DNA from: Vibrio ordalii ATCC 33509 | GTDB lineage: Bacteria > Pseudomonadota > Gammaproteobacteria > Enterobacterales > Vibrionaceae | Assembly (NCBI GenBank): GCA_000257205.1 | Contig: AEZC01000234.1 | Span: forward strand, 21,979 to 85,978 | DNA length: 64,000 bases | Direction of reading: 5' to 3' | Shown here: piece by piece, positions 1 through 9,703 of the stretch | How the letters are laid out: each line of letters begins with the position of its first letter | Position numbering within the stretch: position 1 is the first letter of the stretch | Notes under the pieces: model-generated | Seen by the model: only the letters and a program-made list of their open reading frames with translations | The model's database searches: none | What the model was told of the DNA's origin: nothing | Made by a program: the position numbers and the translations under genes

Positions 1-119
1 GTGGGCAACTCAGCGGAGTGAACGCTAATCAACGGACTCACTATAAGCGGGTTTCTGTGGTGATCATTGACCCGAAGGGGAATCGCTACCCATTTGCGGC
101 GATTAAGGGCAATTTCTGA
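1..119 (+). CDS. mshD: MSHA pilin-like protein MshD, C-terminal end (partial)
   Basis: An open frame runs from the left edge to a TGA at 117-119 and ends in ...IKGNF. The TGA overlaps the ATG of the next gene by one base, as expected for translational coupling inside the msh operon. Only about 38 residues are visible and they carry no diagnostic motif. The identity rests on position directly before mshO-mshP-mshQ, where mshD sits in Vibrio. MshD is a minor pilin-like protein of the mannose-sensitive haemagglutinin type IV pilus. The rest of the gene lies outside the window. Confidence 0.72.
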   Translation, partial: GQLSGVNANQRTHYKRVSVVIIDPKGNRYPFAAIKGNF

Positions 120-889
120 TGCGTGGTTTTACCCTGATTGAAATGGTGATTACGATTATTCTGTTGTCGGTAGTCGGGTTATTTTTAGGCTCTGTGATCC
201 GCCAAAGTATGGGTATTTATGTTGATACCACCGCCCGCGAAGCTTTGATCCAACAAGGGCGCTTTGTTACTGAGCGGCTGAGCCGAGAACTGCGTGAAGC
301 GGTGCCAAACAGCGTGTTGGTGGAAAATGGTTGCATTGAGTTTTTGCCGATCACTGACAGCGCGATCTACAACGACCTGCCAACCGTGCAATCGCCTTCG
401 GCTGCGGTGCGTTTATTGCCGATCGACAAAAAAGTACTCAATGGCGATCGTCTGGTTGTGTTCCCAACCAACGCCGCTTCGCTACGCCAAGCGCCAAATG
501 CAAGCGGACAAACAGCGCAAGTAAACGCAGATGTTGATTTTACGCCACCCAACGACGCGATCATGGTTGATGTTGAGTTGACACAACCAACAGGATTTGT
601 AATTCAATCGCCAGCTAAGCGAGTCTATTTTTATCGCACGCCAGTGGCTTTTTGTTATCAGAACAGTCGTATTTATCGTTACGTGGATTACGCGCTTAAT
701 CGCAGTGCGCTCAGCCCTGAACAGCTTGGCACTCCAGTATTGATGGCTGAAAACATTAGCCAAGCCAACTTTCACGTCACGCAGCCAGAGCTACAACGCA
801 ACGGCTTAGTGAAAATTGAACTGACATTTTCCGACCGCGGCGAGGAGGTAAAGTTTGACCATGACGCGCTTATCTACAACACGCCGTAA
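119..889 (+). CDS. mshO: MSHA minor pilin-like protein MshO
   Basis: The protein has 256 residues and begins with a class-III-type prepilin signal: short leader MRG, then FTLIEMVITII followed by a hydrophobic helix. Prepilin peptidase should cut after Gly3, leaving Phe at position 1 and Glu at position 5 of the mature protein. The rest is a soluble head with few cysteines. It is a minor pseudopilin that probably helps prime or cap the MSHA pilus at the inner membrane. The start overlaps the mshD stop (TGATG), and the 3' end overlaps the start region of mshP. The family call is firm; the exact role is inferred from operon position. Confidence 0.88.
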   Translation: MRGFTLIEMVITIILLSVVGLFLGSVIRQSMGIYVDTTAREALIQQGRFVTERLSRELREAVPNSVLVENGCIEFLPITDSAIYNDLPTVQSPSAAVRLLPIDKKVLNGDRLVVFPTNAASLRQAPNASGQTAQVNADVDFTPPNDAIMVDVELTQPTGFVIQSPAKRVYFYRTPVAFCYQNSRIYRYVDYALNRSALSPEQLGTPVLMAENISQANFHVTQPELQRNGLVKIELTFSDRGEEVKFDHDALIYNTP

Positions 890-1283
890 ACAGCAAGGCA
901 GCGGCTTAGTGTTGGTCATCTTTATCATTGTGGTGGTCGGCTTTGTTGCATCGGTCGCGAACCGTAATCAACAGCGCAATAGCCAGCAATTGGTTTCGAT
1001 GGTGTTAGGGACAAGGGCTGAAATGGCGGCGCGATCGGCGATCAACGTTGAACTGAGTCGTTTTTATCAAACGACAACCGACGGGAGTTGCCATACTAAT
1101 TCAGTACAATCACTCACTTTTGAAGGTGAAGGGTTAGCGCAATGTAGCGCACAGGTTGAATGTAACTCAGTGGGTGATATGGATGATGGTCGCACTGTTT
1201 ATGAACTGACTTCAACCGGGCGTTGTCAGGCTGGCGATTGGACGTTGCAGCGAGTCATCGAAGTGGGGGTGAAAAGTGAATAG
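861..1283 (+). CDS. mshP: MSHA biogenesis protein MshP
   Basis: This small protein has one N-terminal hydrophobic segment (residues about 16-34, rich in V and I) preceded by a basic stretch and QQG. That resembles a prepilin-like leader, but the mature position 5 is Leu instead of Glu, so it is a non-canonical pilin-like protein. I take the ATG at 861. A strong AGGAGGT at 843-849 lies 11 bases upstream, and a TTG at 855 is better spaced, so a start two codons earlier is possible. The gene sits inside the end of mshO and its stop overlaps the mshQ start, so translation is tightly coupled. It contains several cysteines in the periplasmic part. Confidence 0.82.
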   Translation: MTRLSTTRRKQQGSGLVLVIFIIVVVGFVASVANRNQQRNSQQLVSMVLGTRAEMAARSAINVELSRFYQTTTDGSCHTNSVQSLTFEGEGLAQCSAQVECNSVGDMDDGRTVYELTSTGRCQAGDWTLQRVIEVGVKSE

Positions 1284-4200
1284 ATCGTTAGTTAAAACGC
1301 TCGTGGGGTGTTTGGTACTGCTGCCTGCTTGCGCTTGGTCGTTTCAGAATATCGATAAAACCATTTATTTCCAGAGCGTAGCTCAAGGGCATGGTAGTTG
1401 TAGCTTTGCACCAAATCCTCAGTTTATTCAAAACGATAGTGCAAGAATTAGCGGGACGAATGATTCGATTGTCGATTTCTGTTCCATCAATTCCACGTCA
1501 GAACGTATCAATGCACGCTGTGATAATAATCTTTGTCAGGTTTCTGGTAATACCGTCCCCTCACTGACACTTAGCGGTATTAATCAATTCAAACCTTCCT
1601 CGAATACGAGTACGCAAATTAACGGATGTCAGAGCGGGCAGAGTTTACAAGTCACGCAATCCAATCATGGGCGTATCGAGTTATATCAGGCCTGTACTTT
1701 AACTTTTAGCAATCAGACCGAATATAAAGTGAAATCACTCACTGCGGGAGGTGGAGCTACGGTTGTTCTTCCTTCGGCGGATTATTGGATTGAGTCTCTA
1801 GAATTAAACCAAGGTAGTCAGATAATTGTTGATGGCGACGTACGTCTTTTTATCCAAAATAGTTCCGACTGGACTGGTGCTCAGATTAATGTGTCTGGTT
1901 CAGGAAGCTTGACGATTGTTGGTTATAACAACATAACGCTGAATGAAGCAAATCAAGTGAATGCCTATCTTTATGTCGGTGGCACCTTGACGCTCCATAA
2001 AACATCGATAGTCAATGGCCGTACGACAATCCGCCGATTAATGATGGAGGGGAATACTCAGATCAATCAAAATGAGCAGCAAGGCTATGCTTGTTTTGAG
2101 GATGATTTTAACCGCTCCTCGCTTGGCCAGAACTGGACCCCTTATACCAGTACTGGTAGCTTTACGCCGAGTTTGATCAGTAATCGCTTACGTTTAACTG
2201 AGGATCGAAATAACCAAGCAACCGCAGTGACTTACCAACGAATTTTCCCAGCGGCTGGCAACTTAGTTACTGTTGAGTTTGATTACTATGCGTGGGCTAA
2301 TTTAACCGGTGATGGTGCTGATGGGGTGTCGGTTATTTTTTCGGATGCCGAGATTATCCCCAGAACAGGTGGTTTTGGCGGCTCTTTAGGGTATGCACCC
2401 ACCATAAGTTCCAATCCAATTAAGCCGGGTTTTGCTGGAGGTTGGCTTGGGGTTGGTTTGGATGAATGGGGAAATTATTCCAACCCAACAGAGGGAAGAG
2501 TCGGAGGGCCTGGTTTTCGTCGCCAAGCCGTTGCTATTCGAGGCTCTGAAGCCGCAAGTTACCGCTATCTAGTAGGAACTGCCGCTAATTTGAACCCCAA
2601 GATGGATGTACGTCGTACTTGTCAATGGTGGGGCTGTTCTTTCCCGGGGCCAGGTCCTGGGCATCGCTATTTCATCACCATCGATTCACGAAATAATAAC
2701 GCGGTTTATGTTCGTGTGGATCGTCTGGTGAATGGCAATATGCAGACAGTTATCGATTGGTTTAATGTGTTATCGAATCCTAATCAAGGTGCGACACCCG
2801 AAGAGTTCTTACTTTCTCTTGCAGGCTCAACGGGTGGATCAGTTAATAACCATGAGATTGAAAACTTTAAGGTTTGTGCCTTGAAGTCTCGTGACGTCGG
2901 GGAGCAGGTTGATCATTTTCGTTTTACTTTACCATCGTCAGATGGGCTAACTTGTAACGCCGCTGATGTACAAATACAAGCTTGTGCAAATAGCAGTTGT
3001 AGTGAGCTTTACCTGCAGCCGGTCACCGCGACTTTACTACCGAATTCATTACCTTCTGCGAGCGGTGGATGGCAAGGTGGCTCCCAAGTTAATATGACGA
3101 ATGGTATTGCCAACCTGAAGCTTCGTAAAAATAGCGCAGGAAATGTAACTGTGGGGCTTCAGAGCTCAGTACCTAGTGCGAAACCTTTTTCGACCAATCT
3201 TTGTCGATATGGTAGTGGTGGATATTCTGCCCAAAATTGTACACTCAATTTCGTTGACAGTGGTTTTATTTTGGATGTACCCAATTCCTACGCCAATCAA
3301 TCGGTAACTGGGACCATTAAAGCGGTACGAAAAGATAACGCTTCACAACTGTGTTTGCCTAGTTTTCAAAATGTACAAAAACCCGTTTCCTTTTGGAGTG
3401 ATTACTTGAGCCCTAATGGGGGGCAAGGTTTTAGCGCTTTATCGGTTGGTGTGAATAGTGTGGCGGTAGGGCAGTCATCCAATACTGCGACGCCAGTGGT
3501 GCTCAATTTCAACCAAAACGGTGAGGCGAGCATTAACGTCTCCTATCGTGAGGCTGGTCGCCTTGCTTTGAATGCTCGTTTAACGGGAAGTGGTGATGAG
3601 CAGGATTTGCTTTTAGAAGGGCAAGGCATTTTTACCCGAGTTCCTCGTGCTTTAGTGCTTAGCGCCAATCACTCTTATAACTTAGCTCATCCAGATGGAA
3701 ACTGCTCTGCTGCTGACTTAAGCTGTTTGGTTTTTGCAAGGGCTGGGGAAGGATTTAATCTTAATATCAAAGCGGTGGCGGCGGCACCGATTGAGGATAA
3801 TGACTTCACTAATAATTTAGGAGTGACAAATTATCAACAAGCAAACATTGAGCTTAAACATACTCTAATCGCACCAGCGACAGGCGTGCCCGGTGCTCTC
3901 GGCGAAGTTGAATATGATCACCAATTAGGTAGCTCGACGACTGTACAACAAAGAGTGAGTGAGGTTGGGGTGTTTGATTTCTCGCTGAACGCGCCAACGA
4001 CCTATCTTGGACTCGATTTAGCGAGTGAGAATCTGCCGATTGCCGTTGCCTCAACGGGCCAGATAGGTCGTTTTATCCCAGCCTATTTTTCTCCTTCTTC
4101 GGTGGTGACCAGCTTACAGGCTGAGTGTGAGGTGACTTCTCCTAATGAGGAGTCGTTCAGTTATTTAGGGCAACCATTTGGATATAAAGACAATCCGGGT

Positions 4201-5007
4201 ATTTACTTACACCCAAGATCTGCGTCAGGCAGTGAAACGGTCAATTATTTCGACAGTGCTTGGTGGCGTTATGATCGGCAGTGGGATAATCGAAACTATA
4301 ACGATACTGTGAATAGTTTACCAATCAGCTTTGATAGCGATTTGACGAGTGTGAACCGAGTCAATGGCGTTGATTCTCGCATTGAACTCTCTGGGGAGAC
4401 ATTGATCTACCAAAAGCCACCACAACCAATAGAGCCTTTTAACAGCAAGTTAGATCTTACCCTCTTGGCATCCGATCTTACAGATCTTGATGGGGTTTGC
4501 TACCGCGAAACGGCCAGCAGTCCTTGCCTAGGCTATACGATTACAGATATTGATGATGAGATGAAACTGCGCTGGGGTAAGCTGGTAATCCACGACACTT
4601 ATGGCCCAGAAACCAGCGCCTTGAGCCAGCTAATCACGAGCGAATATTTCACTTCAAACGGGTTTGTTACCAATAACTTTGATCGTTGTACGTTATTACC
4701 TGCACTGGCGAATTTTACACTTACACCGACCGATTTGACTCTTGGATCTGCTGGTGCTCCTGAAGTCGATTCTACTTTAGTCAGTCAAACGCTAGCTTCA
4801 GGTGTAGCGAATATCAACTTCACGGCTCCGGGGGCTGGTCATCAAGGATTTATTGATACTTTGCTTGATCTCAATGCTCATGGGTTGCCTTGGTTGCGTC
4901 CCTACAATGATCAAAATGGTGCTTTTGAAAATGAAGTCTCAGGCCGAGTACAATTTGGATTGTACCGAGGCAGCGACCGGGTAATCTGGTGGCGTGAAAA
5001 AAATTAA
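1276..5007 (+). CDS. mshQ: MSHA biogenesis protein MshQ, large lectin-like surface protein
   Basis: The protein has 1243 residues and starts at a GTG inside the end of mshP, after a G-rich Shine-Dalgarno. A signal peptide (about residues 1-22, ending near CAWS) predicts export. Residues about 274-530 look like a concanavalin/L-type lectin fold: a DDFNRSSLG opening, a GADGVSVIF strand, FGGSLGYA, and WLGVGLDEWGNY. The N-terminal ~270 residues are rich in S, T, N and G. The long C-terminal half resembles the DUF6701 region typical of MshQ. There are many cysteine pairs. It closes the msh operon and is probably a secreted or pilus-associated adhesive subunit; the sugar-binding idea is inference. 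No clear T-rich terminator follows. Confidence 0.88.
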   Translation: MNRSLVKTLVGCLVLLPACAWSFQNIDKTIYFQSVAQGHGSCSFAPNPQFIQNDSARISGTNDSIVDFCSINSTSERINARCDNNLCQVSGNTVPSLTLSGINQFKPSSNTSTQINGCQSGQSLQVTQSNHGRIELYQACTLTFSNQTEYKVKSLTAGGGATVVLPSADYWIESLELNQGSQIIVDGDVRLFIQNSSDWTGAQINVSGSGSLTIVGYNNITLNEANQVNAYLYVGGTLTLHKTSIVNGRTTIRRLMMEGNTQINQNEQQGYACFEDDFNRSSLGQNWTPYTSTGSFTPSLISNRLRLTEDRNNQATAVTYQRIFPAAGNLVTVEFDYYAWANLTGDGADGVSVIFSDAEIIPRTGGFGGSLGYAPTISSNPIKPGFAGGWLGVGLDEWGNYSNPTEGRVGGPGFRRQAVAIRGSEAASYRYLVGTAANLNPKMDVRRTCQWWGCSFPGPGPGHRYFITIDSRNNNAVYVRVDRLVNGNMQTVIDWFNVLSNPNQGATPEEFLLSLAGSTGGSVNNHEIENFKVCALKSRDVGEQVDHFRFTLPSSDGLTCNAADVQIQACANSSCSELYLQPVTATLLPNSLPSASGGWQGGSQVNMTNGIANLKLRKNSAGNVTVGLQSSVPSAKPFSTNLCRYGSGGYSAQNCTLNFVDSGFILDVPNSYANQSVTGTIKAVRKDNASQLCLPSFQNVQKPVSFWSDYLSPNGGQGFSALSVGVNSVAVGQSSNTATPVVLNFNQNGEASINVSYREAGRLALNARLTGSGDEQDLLLEGQGIFTRVPRALVLSANHSYNLAHPDGNCSAADLSCLVFARAGEGFNLNIKAVAAAPIEDNDFTNNLGVTNYQQANIELKHTLIAPATGVPGALGEVEYDHQLGSSTTVQQRVSEVGVFDFSLNAPTTYLGLDLASENLPIAVASTGQIGRFIPAYFSPSSVVTSLQAECEVTSPNEESFSYLGQPFGYKDNPGIYLHPRSASGSETVNYFDSAWWRYDRQWDNRNYNDTVNSLPISFDSDLTSVNRVNGVDSRIELSGETLIYQKPPQPIEPFNSKLDLTLLASDLTDLDGVCYRETASSPCLGYTITDIDDEMKLRWGKLVIHDTYGPETSALSQLITSEYFTSNGFVTNNFDRCTLLPALANFTLTPTDLTLGSAGAPEVDSTLVSQTLASGVANINFTAPGAGHQGFIDTLLDLNAHGLPWLRPYNDQNGAFENEVSGRVQFGLYRGSDRVIWWREKN

Positions 5008-5099
5008 CCGGATAATTCACACAAATTCATGGAGATTTTTCTACCTAAGTTAGGAATCTGTTAGAAATTGCGTGTTTCAGTCCATGTTTATGCGTCAAC

Positions 5100-6221
<1,122 letters not shown>

Positions 6222-6227
6222 TGGCTT

Positions 6228-6247
6228 TGGGAGCCGTAAAGCTCCCA
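6228..6247 (+). other. Hairpin between mreB and mreC
   Basis: TGGGAGC and GCTCCCA form a perfect 7-bp stem with loop CGTAAA in the 51-base gap after mreB. There is no T tract. It may stabilise the mreB message or cause partial attenuation, so that MreB is made in excess over MreC and MreD. That is inference. Confidence 0.4.
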
Positions 6248-6272
6248 TTATGACATCTAGGATTTTTATAGA

Positions 6273-7160
6273 ATGAAGCCAATATTTGGTCGAGGACCAT
6301 CTCTTCAGCTACGTCTCTTTTTTGCCGTGATTTTATCAGCCAGTCTTATGCTGGCTGATAGTCGTTTAGGTGCTTTTTCCAACGTTCGTTTTTTTCTTAA
6401 TAGCTTAGTCGCTCCCATCCAATACATGGCGGATTTACCGCGCAGTATGTTTGATGATCTGTATGAGCGATTAGCCACTCATCAAAAACTGATTGAATTG
6501 AATCAACGTTTGAAACGAGAAGCCTTGACGTTAAAAAGTGATTTGATCTTGTTTGATCAATACCGTGAAGAGAACCAACGCTTACGCAAGTTGCTTGGAT
6601 CTTCTTTTGTTCGTGATGAAAAGAAGGTTGTCACTGAGGTGATGGCGGTCGATACCTCACCTTATCGTCATCAAGTTGTGATTGATAAAGGACGAGCGGA
6701 CGGTGTTTACGAAGGGCAACCCGTTATTAACGACAAAGGTATTGTTGGCCAAGTGACTTTTGTGGCGGCGCATAACAGCCGGGTGTTGTTGCTGACTGAC
6801 ACCAATAGTGCGATTCCAGTGCAAATTATTCGTAATGATATCCGAGTGATCGCCTCTGGTAATGGTCAGATTGACCGCATTCAGTTAGAGCACATTCCCA
6901 CCAGCACCGATATTGAAGTGGGTGACTTGCTCGTCACATCAGGTTTAGGGGGTGTATATCCTGAAGGTTATCCCGTCGCACACGTTTCGGTGGTCGACAA
7001 AGATACCCAGCGTGAATTTGCGTCGATCACCGCCGATCCCGTGGTGGATTTTGATCGTCTACGCTATTTGCTGTTGATCTGGCCTAACGAAGATAGGCAG
7101 CAAAAAGTATTGCAAGTGAAACCAGAGAAAATGTTAGAGGAAGCAACCGATGGCCAATAG
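6273..7160 (+). CDS. mreC: Rod-shape-determining protein MreC
   Basis: The protein has 295 residues. One N-terminal membrane segment (about residues 11-29) is followed by a coiled-coil stretch (about 65-110, with the LIELNQRLKREALTLKSDL region) and then the beta-rich periplasmic MreC domain with GRADGVYEGQPVINDKGIVG and VTSGLGGVYPEGYPVA. It bridges MreB to the periplasmic wall-synthesis enzymes PBP2/RodA. Its last codons overlap the mreD start by 11 bases, which suggests coupled translation. Confidence 0.97.
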   Translation: MKPIFGRGPSLQLRLFFAVILSASLMLADSRLGAFSNVRFFLNSLVAPIQYMADLPRSMFDDLYERLATHQKLIELNQRLKREALTLKSDLILFDQYREENQRLRKLLGSSFVRDEKKVVTEVMAVDTSPYRHQVVIDKGRADGVYEGQPVINDKGIVGQVTFVAAHNSRVLLLTDTNSAIPVQIIRNDIRVIASGNGQIDRIQLEHIPTSTDIEVGDLLVTSGLGGVYPEGYPVAHVSVVDKDTQREFASITADPVVDFDRLRYLLLIWPNEDRQQKVLQVKPEKMLEEATDGQ

Positions 7161-7638
7161 CATGGTGAAAAGTAAATTAGTGATTGGCACATCATTTCTT
7201 TTTGCTCTGGTTTTACAAACGATCCCTTGGCCGGGTGAGCTGGATCTGCTGCGTCCATCGTGGTTACTGCTGGTGACATGCTATTGGGTTTTAGCGTTGC
7301 CGCATCGAGTCAATGTAGGGTCGGCTTTGATCCTCGGTTTGTTATGGGATCTACTGCTTGGTTCAACATTGGGCATTCGTGGCATGATGATGGCCATTGT
7401 TGTCTACTTAGTGGCGATTAACTTCTTAGTGCTGCGTAATATGGCGTTATGGCAACAAGCCGTAATCATTGGCGTGTTATCTATGTTGCTCGAAGTGCTG
7501 ATCTTCTGCGGCGAATATTTAATTCAAGATGTGACATTCAACCCGCTCTCGCTATGGGTTGGTGTCATCAACTGCATATTATGGCCTTGGATGTTCTTAC
7601 TGCTTCGTCGTGTGCGACGTCACTGGCATCTGAGATGA
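7150..7638 (+). CDS. mreD: Rod-shape-determining membrane protein MreD
   Basis: The protein has 162 residues, almost all hydrophobic, with about five membrane segments. It is the third partner of the elongasome scaffold. Two in-frame starts are available, ATG 7150 (MANSMVKSK) and ATG 7162 (MVKSK); I keep the first because it overlaps the mreC end as usual for coupled genes, but the second is nearly as good. The stop overlaps the ATG pair of the next gene (ATGATG at 7635-7640). Confidence 0.95.
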   Translation: MANSMVKSKLVIGTSFLFALVLQTIPWPGELDLLRPSWLLLVTCYWVLALPHRVNVGSALILGLLWDLLLGSTLGIRGMMMAIVVYLVAINFLVLRNMALWQQAVIIGVLSMLLEVLIFCGEYLIQDVTFNPLSLWVGVINCILWPWMFLLLRRVRRHWHLR

Positions 7639-8201
7639 TGAATAAAAAAATTGTATTAGCGTCTGGCTCGCCAAGAAGACGAGAGTTACTGACTCAACTA
7701 GGTTATCAGTTTGATATTGTGGTGCCCAATGTTGAAGAGTGCCGTAATGAATATGAAGCACCAGTAGAGTACGTTCAACGCTTGTCTCGTGATAAGGCGC
7801 TAGCAGGCCTTGCTTTATCCAACCCGGCTTCGATAGTTATTGGGTCTGATACTATAGTCGTGCAAGGTGAAACAGTGCTTGAAAAACCCGCTGATTTTGC
7901 TCAAGCACAACAGATGTTACGCCGCTTATCTGGTACAAAACATCAAGTGATGACGGCGGTAACCATAGCAACACATGATCATTCTAAATCCGTCGTGGTA
8001 ACGACGGAGGTATGGTTTAAACCTTTGTCAGATGAAGAAATAGAACAATATTGGCAATCGGGTGAACCTTGCGATAAAGCTGGCAGTTATGGCATTCAAG
8101 GATTGGGTGGACGATTTGTAACGAAGATCGAAGGCAGTTATTACGCCGTTGTAGGATTACCATTATTTGAAACTGACCAGCTCTTGCACGAATTTATATA
8201 A
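7638..8201 (+). CDS. maf: Maf-family nucleotide pyrophosphatase (YhdE type)
   Basis: The protein has 187 residues. The Maf signature LASGSPRRRELL is at residues 6-17, with IGSDTIVV and KPADFAQA motifs and the closing KAGSYGIQGLGG block. Maf proteins cleave non-canonical or modified nucleoside triphosphates (dTTP/UTP class in E. coli YhdE) to monophosphates. The open frame extends far upstream inside mreD, but homology starts at MNKKIVLASG. Two adjacent ATG codons (7635 and 7638) overlap the mreD stop; either may be used. It lies between mreD and rng as in other gammaproteobacteria. Confidence 0.95.
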   Translation: MNKKIVLASGSPRRRELLTQLGYQFDIVVPNVEECRNEYEAPVEYVQRLSRDKALAGLALSNPASIVIGSDTIVVQGETVLEKPADFAQAQQMLRRLSGTKHQVMTAVTIATHDHSKSVVVTTEVWFKPLSDEEIEQYWQSGEPCDKAGSYGIQGLGGRFVTKIEGSYYAVVGLPLFETDQLLHEFI

Positions 8202-8223
8202 TTAAAAATATTGAGGTGTACTC

Positions 8224-9693
8224 ATGAGTGCAGAGTTGTTACTAAACGTCACCCCGAGTGAAACTCGTGTGGCGATGATTGAAGGCGGAGTTCTTCAAGA
8301 GGTCCACATTGAGCGAGAAGCGAAACGCGGCATTGTGGGCAATATTTACAAAGGAAAAGTCAGCCGAGTTCTTCCCGGAATGCAGGCCGCCTTTGTCGAT
8401 ATTGGTTTAGACAAGGCCGCTTTTCTTCACGCTTCTGACATTGTTCCTCATACTGAATGTGTGGCTGAGAACGAAAAGCAGCAGTTTCAAGTTCGTGATA
8501 TTTCAGAGCTAGTTCGTCAAGGCCAAGATATTGTGGTGCAAGTGGTCAAAGATCCACTAGGAACTAAAGGCGCCCGTTTAACGACAGATATTACCCTACC
8601 TTCGCGCTATCTCGTTTTTATGCCCGGCGCAAGTCATGTTGGTGTTTCACAACGCATTGAAAGTGAATCAGAGCGTGATCGTCTCAAAAAAGTCGTGTCT
8701 CATTATTGTGATGAGCACGGTGGGTTCATTATTCGTACCGCCGCTGAAGGGGCTGATGAGAAAGAGCTTGCACAAGATGCCGCCTTTCTTAAACGGCTAT
8801 GGCTGAAAGTGTTGGAGCGTCGAGTTAAATACAAAACACGCTCGACACTGTATGGCGAATTGGGTTTAGCTCAGCGTATTTTACGAGATTTTGTCGGCAC
8901 TGATTTGACACGGATCTTAGTCGATTCACGCCTTGAATTTGAGAACCTCAAAGAGTTCACCTCAGAGTTTGTGCCTGAGTTGACCGATAAGCTTGAACTG
9001 TATGAAGGTGACAAGCCTATCTTTGATATGTACGACACCGAAAACGAGGTTCAGCGTTCTCTCGAGCGTAAAGTGGAGCTCAAGTCTGGTGGATACCTTA
9101 TCATCGACCAAACCGAAGCCATGACCACAATTGATATCAATACTGGCGCGTTTGTTGGCCGTCGTAACCTCGAAGAAACCATTTTTAATACTAATGTGGA
9201 AGCGACCCAAGCCATTGCCCGTCAGTTACGTTTGCGCAACTTAGGGGGCATCATCATTATTGATTTTATCGATATGATGTCTGAAGAGCACCGTAAGCGA
9301 GTGCTCAACTCGTTAGATGCCGCTCTGGTTAAAGATCGCGTCAAAACGAATATTAATGGTTTTACGCAGTTAGGCTTGGTCGAGATGACGCGTAAGCGCA
9401 CCCGTGAAAGTATTGAACACGTGTTATGTTCGAGTTGTCCAACCTGTGAAGGCCGCGGCAGTGTGAAAACCGTTGAAACCGTCTGTTTCGAAATCTTACG
9501 TGAAATCACGCGTGTCAACCGCGCTTACGATGCGGATAAATTTGTGGTTTACGCATCCCCTGCGGTGGCAGAAACCTTGCAAGGTGATGAGTCTCATGCC
9601 CTTGCTGAGTTGGAAGTGTTTATTGGAAAAGAAGTGCGCATTCAAGCGGAGCCACTTTATATCCAAGAACAATTTGACGTTGTGATGATGTAG
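8224..9693 (+). CDS. rng: Ribonuclease G
   Basis: The protein has 489 residues, the standard RNase G length without the long RNase E tail. An S1 RNA-binding domain spans about residues 39-128. The catalytic metal-binding motifs TTIDINTGAFVG (Asp near 304) and IIDFIDMM (Asp near 347) are present, as is a zinc-link CPTC near residue 405. RNase G is a 5'-end-dependent endonuclease for 16S rRNA 5' maturation and some mRNAs. GAGGTGT provides a good ribosome binding site at 8213-8219. It belongs to the mre-maf-rng-yhdP chain. Confidence 0.97.
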   Translation: MSAELLLNVTPSETRVAMIEGGVLQEVHIEREAKRGIVGNIYKGKVSRVLPGMQAAFVDIGLDKAAFLHASDIVPHTECVAENEKQQFQVRDISELVRQGQDIVVQVVKDPLGTKGARLTTDITLPSRYLVFMPGASHVGVSQRIESESERDRLKKVVSHYCDEHGGFIIRTAAEGADEKELAQDAAFLKRLWLKVLERRVKYKTRSTLYGELGLAQRILRDFVGTDLTRILVDSRLEFENLKEFTSEFVPELTDKLELYEGDKPIFDMYDTENEVQRSLERKVELKSGGYLIIDQTEAMTTIDINTGAFVGRRNLEETIFNTNVEATQAIARQLRLRNLGGIIIIDFIDMMSEEHRKRVLNSLDAALVKDRVKTNINGFTQLGLVEMTRKRTRESIEHVLCSSCPTCEGRGSVKTVETVCFEILREITRVNRAYDADKFVVYASPAVAETLQGDESHALAELEVFIGKEVRIQAEPLYIQEQFDVVMM

Positions 9694-9703
9694 TAGGGTT
9701 TTT

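Noticed and set aside
7449-7637. Extended N-terminus of Maf
   Set aside because: The added 63 residues lie in another frame of mreD and do not match the Maf family, which begins at MNKKIVLASG.
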